This document shows positions 51,477-58,047 of a stretch of DNA of 64,000 nucleotides, piece after piece. The first letter of the stretch is position 1; every line of letters begins with the position of its first letter. Position numbers and translations under genes: made by a program. The notes beneath the pieces are model-generated. The model did not search any database, had not been told where the DNA came from, and was given only the letters and a program-made list of their open reading frames with translations. The stretch lies in contig NZ_MSDF01000021.1 in NCBI RefSeq assembly GCF_002022275.1, positions 70,668 through 134,667 of the forward strand. The letters run 5' to 3'. Source of the DNA: Pseudomonas fluorescens. Its GTDB lineage: Bacteria; Pseudomonadota; Gammaproteobacteria; Pseudomonadales; Pseudomonadaceae.

Positions 51477-52193
51477 GTGAACCGCGTAATGGCTCAAGAA
51501 GGCGCCGCCGGCATTGCTGCAGCCGTGGCTGAAAGTGTCCAGTACCAGGGCCGCAAGGCCAGTCGCCGGGGCAGCGAACAGCGCCGGCAAGACATTCTCG
51601 ATGCGGCCATGCGCATCGTGGTCCGCGAGGGCGTACGTGCCGTGCGCCATCGCGCAGTGGCGGCGGAGGCCGGAGTGCCATTGTCGGCCACCACTTACTA
51701 TTTCAAGGATATCGATGATTTGCTCACCGATACCTTCGCCCAATACGTCGAACGCAGCGCTGCCTTCATGGGCAAGCTGTGGGTGCGCAACGAAGGCCTG
51801 CTGCGCGAGATGGTCGCTTATGGCGACGGTAGCCCGCAGTCGCGTTCGCAATTGGCCGATGACATCGCACGGTTGACCGCCGACTATGTGCAGCGTCAAC
51901 TGATCAACCGCCGAGAACACCTGATGGCCGAACAGGCTTTTCGCCAGGAGGCGTTGCTGAACCCGCGCCTGGCCGAGCTGGTGCGTTCCCACCAACAGAT
52001 TCTGCTGCAAGGCACCGGGCAGTTTTTCCAGATGTTGGGTTCGCGCGAGCCACAACAGGATGCCAAAGTGTTGACGGCGATTATCGGTCGGATGGAATAT
52101 CAGGGCCTGCTTGGCGGCCCAGAGCCTCTGACCGGTGAAGAGATGCTTGAGATCCTCAAGCGTTACATGCATTTGGTGTTGGCCTCGGTCTAG
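51477..52193 (+). CDS. TetR-family transcriptional regulator
   Basis: 238 residues from GTG 51477, supported by AGAGGAAG (51462-51469); ATG at 51489 is the alternative. The DNA-binding part is visible at about 30-85 (RRGSEQRRQDILDAAMRIVVREGVRAVRHRAVAAEAGVPLSATTYYF in pieces), followed by a helical ligand domain to about 238. It is next to lysS in pseudomonads (PA3699 position). Ligand and target are unknown; it might be autoregulatory. Confidence 0.87.
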   Translation: MNRVMAQEGAAGIAAAVAESVQYQGRKASRRGSEQRRQDILDAAMRIVVREGVRAVRHRAVAAEAGVPLSATTYYFKDIDDLLTDTFAQYVERSAAFMGKLWVRNEGLLREMVAYGDGSPQSRSQLADDIARLTADYVQRQLINRREHLMAEQAFRQEALLNPRLAELVRSHQQILLQGTGQFFQMLGSREPQQDAKVLTAIIGRMEYQGLLGGPEPLTGEEMLEILKRYMHLVLASV

Positions 52194-52215
52194 CCATCGA
52201 TTGAATCTGCTTTAT

Positions 52216-52241
52216 GTGGGAGCAGGCCAGCCAGCTCCCAC
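52216..52241. repeat. Degenerate REP pair
   Basis: GTGGGAGCAGGCCAGCCAGCTCCCAC: the two arm ends are kept but the GGCTTGCC core of both arms is shortened to a few bases. It looks like a REPIN collapsed by an internal deletion. It lies only 17 bases before the next start codon. Confidence 0.7.
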
Positions 52242-52258
52242 AGCTGATGGGGTATTGG

Positions 52259-52807
52259 ATGAAAGCCTGGCGTGTGTTTGTAATCACCTTGTCATTCCTG
52301 TTGCTCAGCGGTTGCCTGGTGACGTTTAAAGACCCACTGCCCGCCAGCCAAGCTGCGCCCGACGCCTTGATCGGCCACTGGTCGAGCAAGAATGCCTGGG
52401 GCGAGCCGCTCAACCTGCAGATCAGCCGCGCGGGTGAGCACCGTTATAAAGCCGTGAGCTACCCTAAAGCCAAGCCGGGTCAGCGCGATGAATACCTGTT
52501 TACCGTGTCGCGCCATGGCAACCGTTGGTATTTGTCGGCACCGTTGCCGGCCAAGCTCGGTGGGCATTTCATCCTTGCCGGTTTTGAGTTCGACGAAAAA
52601 CACGAATTGGTGGTCTACAACCTCGACCTTGAGCAAATCCATCAAGCGATAGGTCAGAAAGCATTGCACGGCAACACCGTGGAAACTGTCGAAGGCGACG
52701 GCGTGCTGGTCGACAGCCCGATGGACCAGGTGTTCGCTTACCTGGATGACCCGGCCAATGCCGATGTGTTTGTTGAAGCTGTGCGCTATAGGCGCGTGAG
52801 CCAATAA
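52259..52807 (+). CDS. Hypothetical lipoprotein
   Basis: 182 residues. MKAWRVFVITLSFLLLSGC is a lipoprotein signal with the lipidated Cys at 19. The mature part (about 20-182) is mixed alpha/beta with no recognised domain; GHFILAGFEFDEKHELVVYNLDL and a C-terminal acidic segment are conserved-looking. ATG at 52259 is preferred; an ATG at 52244 would add four residues. No strong ribosome site is seen because a degenerate REP occupies the leader. Followed by the QEGLA gene after 21 bases. Confidence 0.78.
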   Translation: MKAWRVFVITLSFLLLSGCLVTFKDPLPASQAAPDALIGHWSSKNAWGEPLNLQISRAGEHRYKAVSYPKAKPGQRDEYLFTVSRHGNRWYLSAPLPAKLGGHFILAGFEFDEKHELVVYNLDLEQIHQAIGQKALHGNTVETVEGDGVLVDSPMDQVFAYLDDPANADVFVEAVRYRRVSQ

Positions 52808-52828
52808 CGTTAAAAGAGGAAGCACCGG

Positions 52829-54106
52829 GTGGACGATTACCAGCAGACGATACGCACCTTGTCCGATCGCATTGTGCTGGCGCAAACACCGATTCGCGTC
52901 CTCGACGCCGTGAAGTGGGACGAAAACATTCGCCAGGGATTCCTCAAGGCCAAAGGCAAGGAAATGCCTGCCGTGAGCCGCGATTACTACCTCAACCGGC
53001 CTTTGTCATTCGACTCCAGCGCGGTGAAACTGGAGTTCCAGAACATCGAGCGCGACATCACCCGCCGCCTGGGGCAGTTCAGCCCGGTGGGGCAGATCAT
53101 GCGCCGCATGTGCCGGGAATACCGCATGGTGGTGCGCATGCTGGAAGCGCGCGGCACCGAGGACTTCGGCCTGATCTCCCAGGAGCTTTACGGCGCCGCC
53201 TCCGATGCCTTTCACGCCGGCGACCCGACCCTGGCCGACCTCGGCCTGATGCTCTCCGACTACCTGAATAATATCGATGGCCGTGGCGACTTGAAGGATG
53301 AGGCCAAAACCCTCACCGCCAAGGACGCCGTCGCCCTGCTGCAAACCCGGCTGAACAAAGTGTTTGGCGAGGCCGAAGAAACCATCCGTGTGTTCGAGTC
53401 CGACGGCATTGTTGCCGACGCGGCGGCGGGTGCCGATTACATCAAGATCCGCGCCGACGCGATGTTCAACGACCGCGACGTACGCGCCCTCGAAGTGCAT
53501 GAAGGCCTGGTGCATGTGGGCACCACTCTTAACGGCCAGAACCAGCCGATCTGCACCTTTTTGTCCAAGGGCCCGCCGTCGTCTACCGTGACCCAGGAAG
53601 GCCTGGCGATTCTGATGGAGATCATCACCTTCGCCTCCTACCCGAGCCGCCTGCGCAAACTGACCAACCGCACCCGCGCCATTCATATGGTGGAGGAGGG
53701 CGCCGATTTTCTGCAGGTGTTCGAGTTCTTCCGTGAGCAAGGCTTTGAAATGGCCGAAAGCTATGGCAATGCGAGTCGGGTTTTCCGAGGTTCGACGCCG
53801 ACGGGTCTGCCGTTTACCAAGGATTTGTCCTACCTCAAGGGCTTTATCATGGTCTACAACTACATCCAACTCGCCGTGCGCAAGGGCAAGCTGGAGCAAG
53901 TGCCGCTGCTGTTCTGCGGCAAGACCACGCTGGAAGACATGCGCACCCTGCGCCAATTGGTCGACGAAGGCCTGGTGGTGCCGCCCAAGTACTTGCCGGA
54001 GCAGTTCCGCGACATGAACGCGTTGGCGGCGTGGATGTGCTTCTCCAACTTCCTCAATCATTTGAGCCTGGACCGGATCGAAGCGGATTACTCCAATATC
54101 CTCTGA
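52829..54106 (+). CDS. DUF1704 protein (QEGLA motif, flavohaemoglobin expression-modulating family)
   Basis: 425 residues, GTG start after AGAGGAAG. It has the family motifs ALEVHEGLVHVG (a metal-site-like HExxH-type variant) and VTQEGLAILMEI that name the group, plus a C-terminal DMNALAAWMCFSNFLNHL. The name comes from a homologue reported to affect flavohaemoglobin expression; the biochemical activity is unknown, though the HEGxxH and QEGLA motifs suggest a protease-like fold. It follows the lipoprotein gene closely. Confidence 0.85.
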   Translation: MDDYQQTIRTLSDRIVLAQTPIRVLDAVKWDENIRQGFLKAKGKEMPAVSRDYYLNRPLSFDSSAVKLEFQNIERDITRRLGQFSPVGQIMRRMCREYRMVVRMLEARGTEDFGLISQELYGAASDAFHAGDPTLADLGLMLSDYLNNIDGRGDLKDEAKTLTAKDAVALLQTRLNKVFGEAEETIRVFESDGIVADAAAGADYIKIRADAMFNDRDVRALEVHEGLVHVGTTLNGQNQPICTFLSKGPPSSTVTQEGLAILMEIITFASYPSRLRKLTNRTRAIHMVEEGADFLQVFEFFREQGFEMAESYGNASRVFRGSTPTGLPFTKDLSYLKGFIMVYNYIQLAVRKGKLEQVPLLFCGKTTLEDMRTLRQLVDEGLVVPPKYLPEQFRDMNALAAWMCFSNFLNHLSLDRIEADYSNIL

Positions 54107-54124
54107 AGAAACCGGGTTCAGAGT

Positions 54125-54211
54125 GTGGGAGCTGGCTTGCCTGCGATGGCGGTGTATCCGTCACAGATGTATCAACTGATAGTCAGCTATCGCAGGCAAG
54201 CCAGCTCCCAC
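54125..54211. repeat. REPIN upstream of the lipoprotein hydrolase
   Basis: GTGGGAGCTGGCTTGCCTGCGATGGCGG at left and its inverse (TATCGCAGGCAAGCCAGCTCCCAC) at right around an unrelated core with its own ATCAACTGATAGT palindrome. Confidence 0.93.
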
Positions 54212-54254
54212 ATTTGAATCTCTGTCACTCTGAAAAACAGCGAGGCTTCAACGG

Positions 54255-55160
54255 ATGAGAATCCTCGGCATTCTTTGCCTGCTACTCACACTGAACGGCT
54301 GCAGCTCCCTGCTGTTCTACCCCGAGCCCGGCCTGCCGTTCACGCCGGAAAAAGCCCATCTGCAATACCGCGACATCACCCTCACCACCGCCGACGGCGT
54401 GAAGCTGCACGCCTGGTGGCTGCCGGCCAAGCCCGGCGTGCCGCTCAAGGGCACGGTGTTGCACCTGCACGGCAATGGCGGCAACCTCGCCTGGCACTTG
54501 GGGGGCAGTTGGTGGTTGCCGGAGCAGGGTTACCAGGTACTGTTACTGGACTATCGCGGCTATGGGTTGTCCGAGGGCAAGCCGTCGTTACCGGCGATTT
54601 ATCAGGACATTGACGCCGCCTTCAACTGGCTCGACAAAGCGCCTGAAGCCCAGCACCAGCCTTTGATAGTGCTCGGCCAAAGCCTCGGTGGCGCATTGGC
54701 CGTGCATTACCTCGCAGCCCATCCCGAACGCCAAACCCGGCTCAAAGCGCTGGTGCTGGACGGCGTGCCTGCCAGTTATCGTGACGTAGGACAATTCGCC
54801 CTCAGCACCTCCTGGTTAACATGGCCGTTTCAAGTGCCCTTGTCGTGGCTGGTGCCCGATGGTGACAGCGCGATCAATGCCATGCCCCGGCTGACCGGTG
54901 TGCCCAAACTGCTGTTCCACAGCCTGGATGACCCGATCGTGCCGCTGGCCAACGGCATTCGCCTGTACCAGGCCGCGCCGCCGCCAAGGGTGTTGCAACT
55001 GACCCGTGGCGGGCATGTGCAGACCTTTGCCGACAAGACCTGGCAGACCGTGATGCTGCGCCATCTGGACGACCCGCAGCACTTCAACGGCCTGCGCCGC
55101 CTGGGCGAAATTCCGAACTACCCCCTTCCAAAAGTTGATTCATCAGAGAGCCCGCAATGA
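54255..55160 (+). CDS. Alpha/beta-hydrolase lipoprotein
   Basis: 301 residues. MRILGILCLLLTLNGC is a lipoprotein signal (Cys16). The alpha/beta-hydrolase core shows an HGNGGNL oxyanion segment, LLLDYRGYGLSEGKP, the nucleophile elbow GQSLGG (Ser about 140), DDPIVPLANG (Asp) and RGGHVQTFADK (His). Substrate is unknown, probably an ester in the periplasm or outer membrane. Its stop overlaps the next start (ATGA), so the two are coupled. Confidence 0.88.
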   Translation: MRILGILCLLLTLNGCSSLLFYPEPGLPFTPEKAHLQYRDITLTTADGVKLHAWWLPAKPGVPLKGTVLHLHGNGGNLAWHLGGSWWLPEQGYQVLLLDYRGYGLSEGKPSLPAIYQDIDAAFNWLDKAPEAQHQPLIVLGQSLGGALAVHYLAAHPERQTRLKALVLDGVPASYRDVGQFALSTSWLTWPFQVPLSWLVPDGDSAINAMPRLTGVPKLLFHSLDDPIVPLANGIRLYQAAPPPRVLQLTRGGHVQTFADKTWQTVMLRHLDDPQHFNGLRRLGEIPNYPLPKVDSSESPQ

Positions 55161-55483
55161 GCGAAGAACGCAACATGATCCCGCTGATCCTCACCGGCAT
55201 CGGCACCATTATCGGCACGGTCGGTTGCCTGTGGTTCTACGGTTACCTGCATTTCGCCAAGCCCGAGGATGCGTTGCTGCTCAGCGACTTCACCATGCTC
55301 AAGACCGTGCCTGGGGAGGATTACAAGATCTCCCTGACCCCGGCCCCGCAAGTGGCGCAATGCGTTGACGGCGTGCTGGTGATGTTTGATACCGAGCAAA
55401 AAGGCTTGAGCGGTGTTCTGGTGAACAACAAGAAACAGGCTGTGCGTTGCATGGGCCAGGAAACACCGCAATTGCAGCAATAA
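55157..55483 (+). CDS. Small membrane-anchored hypothetical protein
   Basis: 108 residues. One N-terminal transmembrane helix (about 8-30, PLILTGIGTIIGTVGCLWFYGY) followed by a soluble part with two Cys (VAQCVDG and AVRCMGQ) that may form a disulphide if outside. No domain recognised. It is translationally coupled to the upstream lipoprotein hydrolase by a four-base overlap. Confidence 0.72.
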   Translation: MSEERNMIPLILTGIGTIIGTVGCLWFYGYLHFAKPEDALLLSDFTMLKTVPGEDYKISLTPAPQVAQCVDGVLVMFDTEQKGLSGVLVNNKKQAVRCMGQETPQLQQ

Positions 55484-55503
55484 CCTTCGCGCCTGAAATA
55501 TCT

Positions 55504-55531
55504 GGAACCGTATCCCGTAAGAAGCCACTGA
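55504..55531 (+). promoter_or_regulatory. hrp box (HrpL/RspL-type ECF sigma promoter)
   Basis: GGAACC (55504-55509), 15-base spacer, CCACTGA (55525-55531), a full match to the consensus GGAACC-N15/16-CCACNNA used by the type III secretion sigma factor HrpL. It lies 58 bases before the ATG of the small glycine-rich gene and points at it. Confidence 0.85.
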
Positions 55532-55545
55532 CTGGGATGTCAGTG
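55526..55545 (+). promoter_or_regulatory. Perfect inverted repeat over the hrp-box -10 end
   Basis: CACTGAC-TGGGAT-GTCAGTG, seven-base perfect arms. It overlaps the CCACTGA half of the hrp box and the expected transcription start, so it could be an operator or a 5'-end hairpin of the transcript. Confidence 0.5.
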
Positions 55546-55589
55546 TTGCTGATAGTCAACTTACGTAGTGCGAATTCGGGAGTGGAATC

Positions 55590-55904
55590 ATGAATATTGA
55601 TGCAATTGGCAAGATGTTGGGTATGGCCAGAGGCCAAAATGGCCTGGATCAGGGCGGTGCTCAAGGCGCCGAGAAACAAGAAAAACAGGAACCCGATCTC
55701 ATCAAAAAATTGATGGAAATGTTGTCAAGCGCAGGTGCAGGCGGCGCGGGCGGCGCAGGTGCTCAAGGCGGTGGCGGGGCGTCAGGCTCCGACTGCTCCG
55801 AATGTCAGAAGAGCCCCGAGGAGCTTGAAAGGCTGGCCGCCGGTAGCAAAGGCATGGAAGCGATGATGCCGGGCAACGACAGCGGTCGCCAAATCAACGT
55901 CTGA
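55590..55904 (+). CDS. Small glycine-rich harpin-like protein under an hrp box
   Basis: 104 residues; GGGAG (55578-55582) seven bases before the ATG. The layout resembles Hpa1/HrpZ-type harpins: no N-terminal signal peptide, a short amphipathic helix (about 34-46, EPDLIKKLMEMLS), a glycine/alanine-rich stretch (about 48-67), then a hydrophilic C-terminus. Two Cys (69, 72; CSEC) are atypical for harpins. The perfect hrp box suggests control by a type III secretion sigma factor and possible secretion. No secretion gene or chaperone is in this window. Alternatives: a secreted helper or an orphaned regulon member. Confidence 0.75.
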   Translation: MNIDAIGKMLGMARGQNGLDQGGAQGAEKQEKQEPDLIKKLMEMLSSAGAGGAGGAGAQGGGGASGSDCSECQKSPEELERLAAGSKGMEAMMPGNDSGRQINV

Positions 55905-55914
55905 CCGGCATAAA

Positions 55915-55943
55915 AAAACCCCACCATTAAGGTGGGGTTCTTT
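55915..55943. terminator. Bidirectional terminator between the harpin-like gene and lptF
   Basis: AACCCCACC-ATTAA-GGTGGGGTT followed by CTTTT on the plus strand and preceded by a run of A, so it serves both converging genes. Confidence 0.92.
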
Positions 55944-55964
55944 TATTCAGCATCAATCAACCAA

Positions 55965-56750
55965 TCAGTTCGCCATCGACGAACGTGGTTTAACCGGCTG
56001 GTTGTCGTTGGAGATGGTCACTTCAACGCGACGGTTCATGGCACGGCCCGACACGCTGCCGTTGTCGGCAACCGGGTATTCCTTGCCGTAACCCTGGGTC
56101 ACGATGCGCGAGATATCCACGCCTTGTTGAGCCAGTGCACGTTGTACGGACGCCGCACGGCGCTCGGACAGGCTCTGGTTGTACGAATCGGAACCGGTGC
56201 TGTCGGTGTAGCCTTCGACGATCACTTTACGGTCCGGGTTATCGCGCAGGAACTGAGCCAGCTTGGTGATGTTTACCAGACCGCTGGATTTCAGGTCGGA
56301 CTTGTTGGTGGCAAACAGTACGTCACCAAACGTGACCAGGGTGCCGCGATCGGTTTGCTTGGCGTTCAAACTGTCTTGCAGTTGCTTGATTTGCGCGTCA
56401 CGGGCCTGGAGCAGGGCACGAGCACGTTCGTCACCGGCGTTTTTCAGCTTGGCTTCGGATTCGCGCAGGGAGATGGTGTCCTTGGCGACTTCAACGCGCT
56501 GGTTGGTCAGGTAAGCCAACTGGTCGACTTTCTTCTCGTCTTCCTTGTCGCGGTAGGCCTTGTCAGCCTTGTCCAGCCACTCGCTGGCATCTTTGGTTTC
56601 CAGCGCCGCCAGCTTGGTAGCTTGCGGGTTGGTTTGCAGGGCCGAGAAGTTGGTCCGTGCATTTTCCAGGTTCGCGTTCGGCGGGGTGGAGCAGGCCGCC
56701 AGGGCAACGCTCATCGCCAGCAGGGCAGGGATCATCAATTGTTTACGCAT
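55965..56750 (-). CDS. lptF: OmpA-family outer-membrane lipoprotein LptF
   Basis: 261 residues. The signal MRKQLMIPALLAMSVALAAC ends at the lipidated Cys20. A DUF4398-like helical part (about 25-135, rich in Lys/Glu/Ala) precedes an OmpA-type peptidoglycan-binding domain (about 140-245; VIVEGYTDSTGSDSYNQSLSERRAASV and NRRVEVTI). P. aeruginosa LptF (PA3692) is an AlgU-dependent lipoprotein with the same architecture and neighbours. The upstream gene at 56806 is its likely operon partner. Confidence 0.9.
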   Translation of the reverse strand: MRKQLMIPALLAMSVALAACSTPPNANLENARTNFSALQTNPQATKLAALETKDASEWLDKADKAYRDKEDEKKVDQLAYLTNQRVEVAKDTISLRESEAKLKNAGDERARALLQARDAQIKQLQDSLNAKQTDRGTLVTFGDVLFATNKSDLKSSGLVNITKLAQFLRDNPDRKVIVEGYTDSTGSDSYNQSLSERRAASVQRALAQQGVDISRIVTQGYGKEYPVADNGSVSGRAMNRRVEVTISNDNQPVKPRSSMAN

Positions 56751-56805
56751 AGTCGTGTCGTCCTTTCAATTCGATATCGGGTGCAATGCAATCAGGGGCG
56801 GCGGC

Positions 56806-57234
56806 TTACTGCTGCGGTTTGATAACCGCTGGGCGCATGCCTTCCTGACGCAGCTCCTGAACAGCTTTCTGGGAATCCTTCACCGCCTGATCGGCTTTGG
56901 CGGCCTGGGACTTGCGCTCTGCTACGCGAGCATCCCACTCGGCTTGCTCAGACAATTGACGGGCTTTGTCGTAGTTCTTGTCGTGCATGGCGATTTCGGC
57001 TTCTTTGAACTTGTCTTGAGCCGACTTCATTTCTACAGGTGCGTATTCGGTGCCACCGGCGCTGACTGCGCTGTTAACGGCAGACTGGGTCACGGCGTAC
57101 TGCTCGGTTGGCGGGTTGCCGGCGCAACCTGCCAGAACGAAGCTGGTGCCGATTGCCAGCGCGGCCAATTTAAGCCCGCGCAGGTGGTTAAACGAGGATT
57201 TGGCAGTGCTGGTCTTCATCGTCTTCAACTCCAT
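56806..57234 (-). CDS. DUF4398 lipoprotein upstream of lptF
   Basis: 142 residues. The start at 57234 has AGGAG seven bases upstream; a second ATG at 57219 is in frame. A lipoprotein signal ends LAIGTSFVLAGC (Cys about 32), and the mature part is a Lys/Glu/Ala-rich helical DUF4398 domain (SAQDKFKEAEIAMHDKNYDKARQLSEQAEWDARVAERKS in heptads), the same type as the N-terminal part of LptF. PA3691 is the counterpart. Likely co-transcribed with lptF, 55 bases downstream. Confidence 0.87.
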   Translation of the reverse strand: MELKTMKTSTAKSSFNHLRGLKLAALAIGTSFVLAGCAGNPPTEQYAVTQSAVNSAVSAGGTEYAPVEMKSAQDKFKEAEIAMHDKNYDKARQLSEQAEWDARVAERKSQAAKADQAVKDSQKAVQELRQEGMRPAVIKPQQ

Positions 57235-57346
57235 TAGGTAACTCCTGAAAAACATCAAAATCCATCTGGACTGGTCGGCTGCGGGCCCGGCGGTAAAGCA
57301 CATGGCGCCAGTTCAAACGATCGTTCCAATGTGATGGCTTACCTGC

Positions 57347-57374
57347 TGTGACCGGAGGCTTTTTTCAAAAGTTC
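57347..57374 (-). promoter_or_regulatory. Candidate AlgU (RpoE-like) promoter of the lptF operon
   Basis: On the minus strand GAACTT (57374-57369), 17-base spacer, TCACA (57351-57347), fitting GAACTT-N16/17-TCNNA. About 105 bases before the first start codon. LptF is AlgU-dependent in P. aeruginosa, which supports the call. Confidence 0.5.
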
Positions 57375-57405
57375 AGAGAAGATGGCGAATTGCCTAAAAA
57401 AATAT

Positions 57406-57442
57406 TTGACTGATTGGTCAGCGTTTAAAAGTTGGAACTTTT
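57406..57442. promoter_or_regulatory. Candidate operator and palindrome upstream of the lptF operon
   Basis: TTGACTGATTGGTCAG (57406-57421) is an imperfect palindrome of TetR-operator shape; five bases later AAAAGTTGGAACTTTT (57427-57442) is a perfect 16-base palindrome with a GG centre. They lie in the 280-base gap (57235-57516) between leftward genes, 32 bases behind the candidate -35 of the lptF operon. No gene is seen in the gap. Confidence 0.4.
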
Positions 57443-57516
57443 GCCGCGCGCAGCGGTACGCCGAGCCTCTCTGAGGCCCGGAATACAGGGGTTTAGTTAG
57501 TTTTTACGGCGGGGTG

Positions 57517-57861
57517 TCAGTGCTTCTGTTCGTCGCCACTGGCTGACAAATCATGCAGATAGCGCCGCGACAGAGTCAGAAAACGCGGGGTAGGGCCGAC
57601 GTCTTCGTACAGCGGGTCGCCCTCTTCATCGGTGGCGATCACCTGCTTGCCCTTGATGTACGGAAAGCTCGCTTCGAGCTCCTCCAGGGCGGCGCCGATG
57701 AGCTCGCCGAGCAGCTCTTCGGTTTGGCGTTTGGGGTACATCTCGGCAATGGCCGCCAACCGTGCGGCGGACTCCACATCCAGGTGGATCGCGTACTCGG
57801 TTTTGGTCAAGCGACCCTTGGCGTTCTCTTCCCAATGCTGGGCCAGTTCTCGAATTTTCAT
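57517..57861 (-). CDS. Conserved hypothetical protein beside ppc
   Basis: 114 residues. The start at 57861 (MKIRELAQHW) follows GAGGTTGCC; in-frame upstream codons are rejected. It is soluble and acidic with no known domain; LTKTEYAIHLDVESAARLAAIAEMYPKRQTEELLGELIGAALEELE suggests a ribbon-helix-helix-like or helical repeat. Its place divergent from ppc matches PA3688. Function unknown. Confidence 0.8.
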   Translation of the reverse strand: MKIRELAQHWEENAKGRLTKTEYAIHLDVESAARLAAIAEMYPKRQTEELLGELIGAALEELEASFPYIKGKQVIATDEEGDPLYEDVGPTPRFLTLSRRYLHDLSASGDEQKH

Positions 57862-58047
57862 GGCAACCTCAGTTAAGCCCACGGGTTGCGGGCGGTGATG
57901 AGTGACCAGCCGCTCGCATGGATAACGCGGCGACTTACTGTTGAGACTAGCTGCAAGCGCCAAGGTTTAAAGTGTCTTGTCAGAAACCGCACCGGACGGC
58001 ACTCTGGAACACCTGCGCGTCCCGGATTTCTGGCTGGAGATTGGCTG

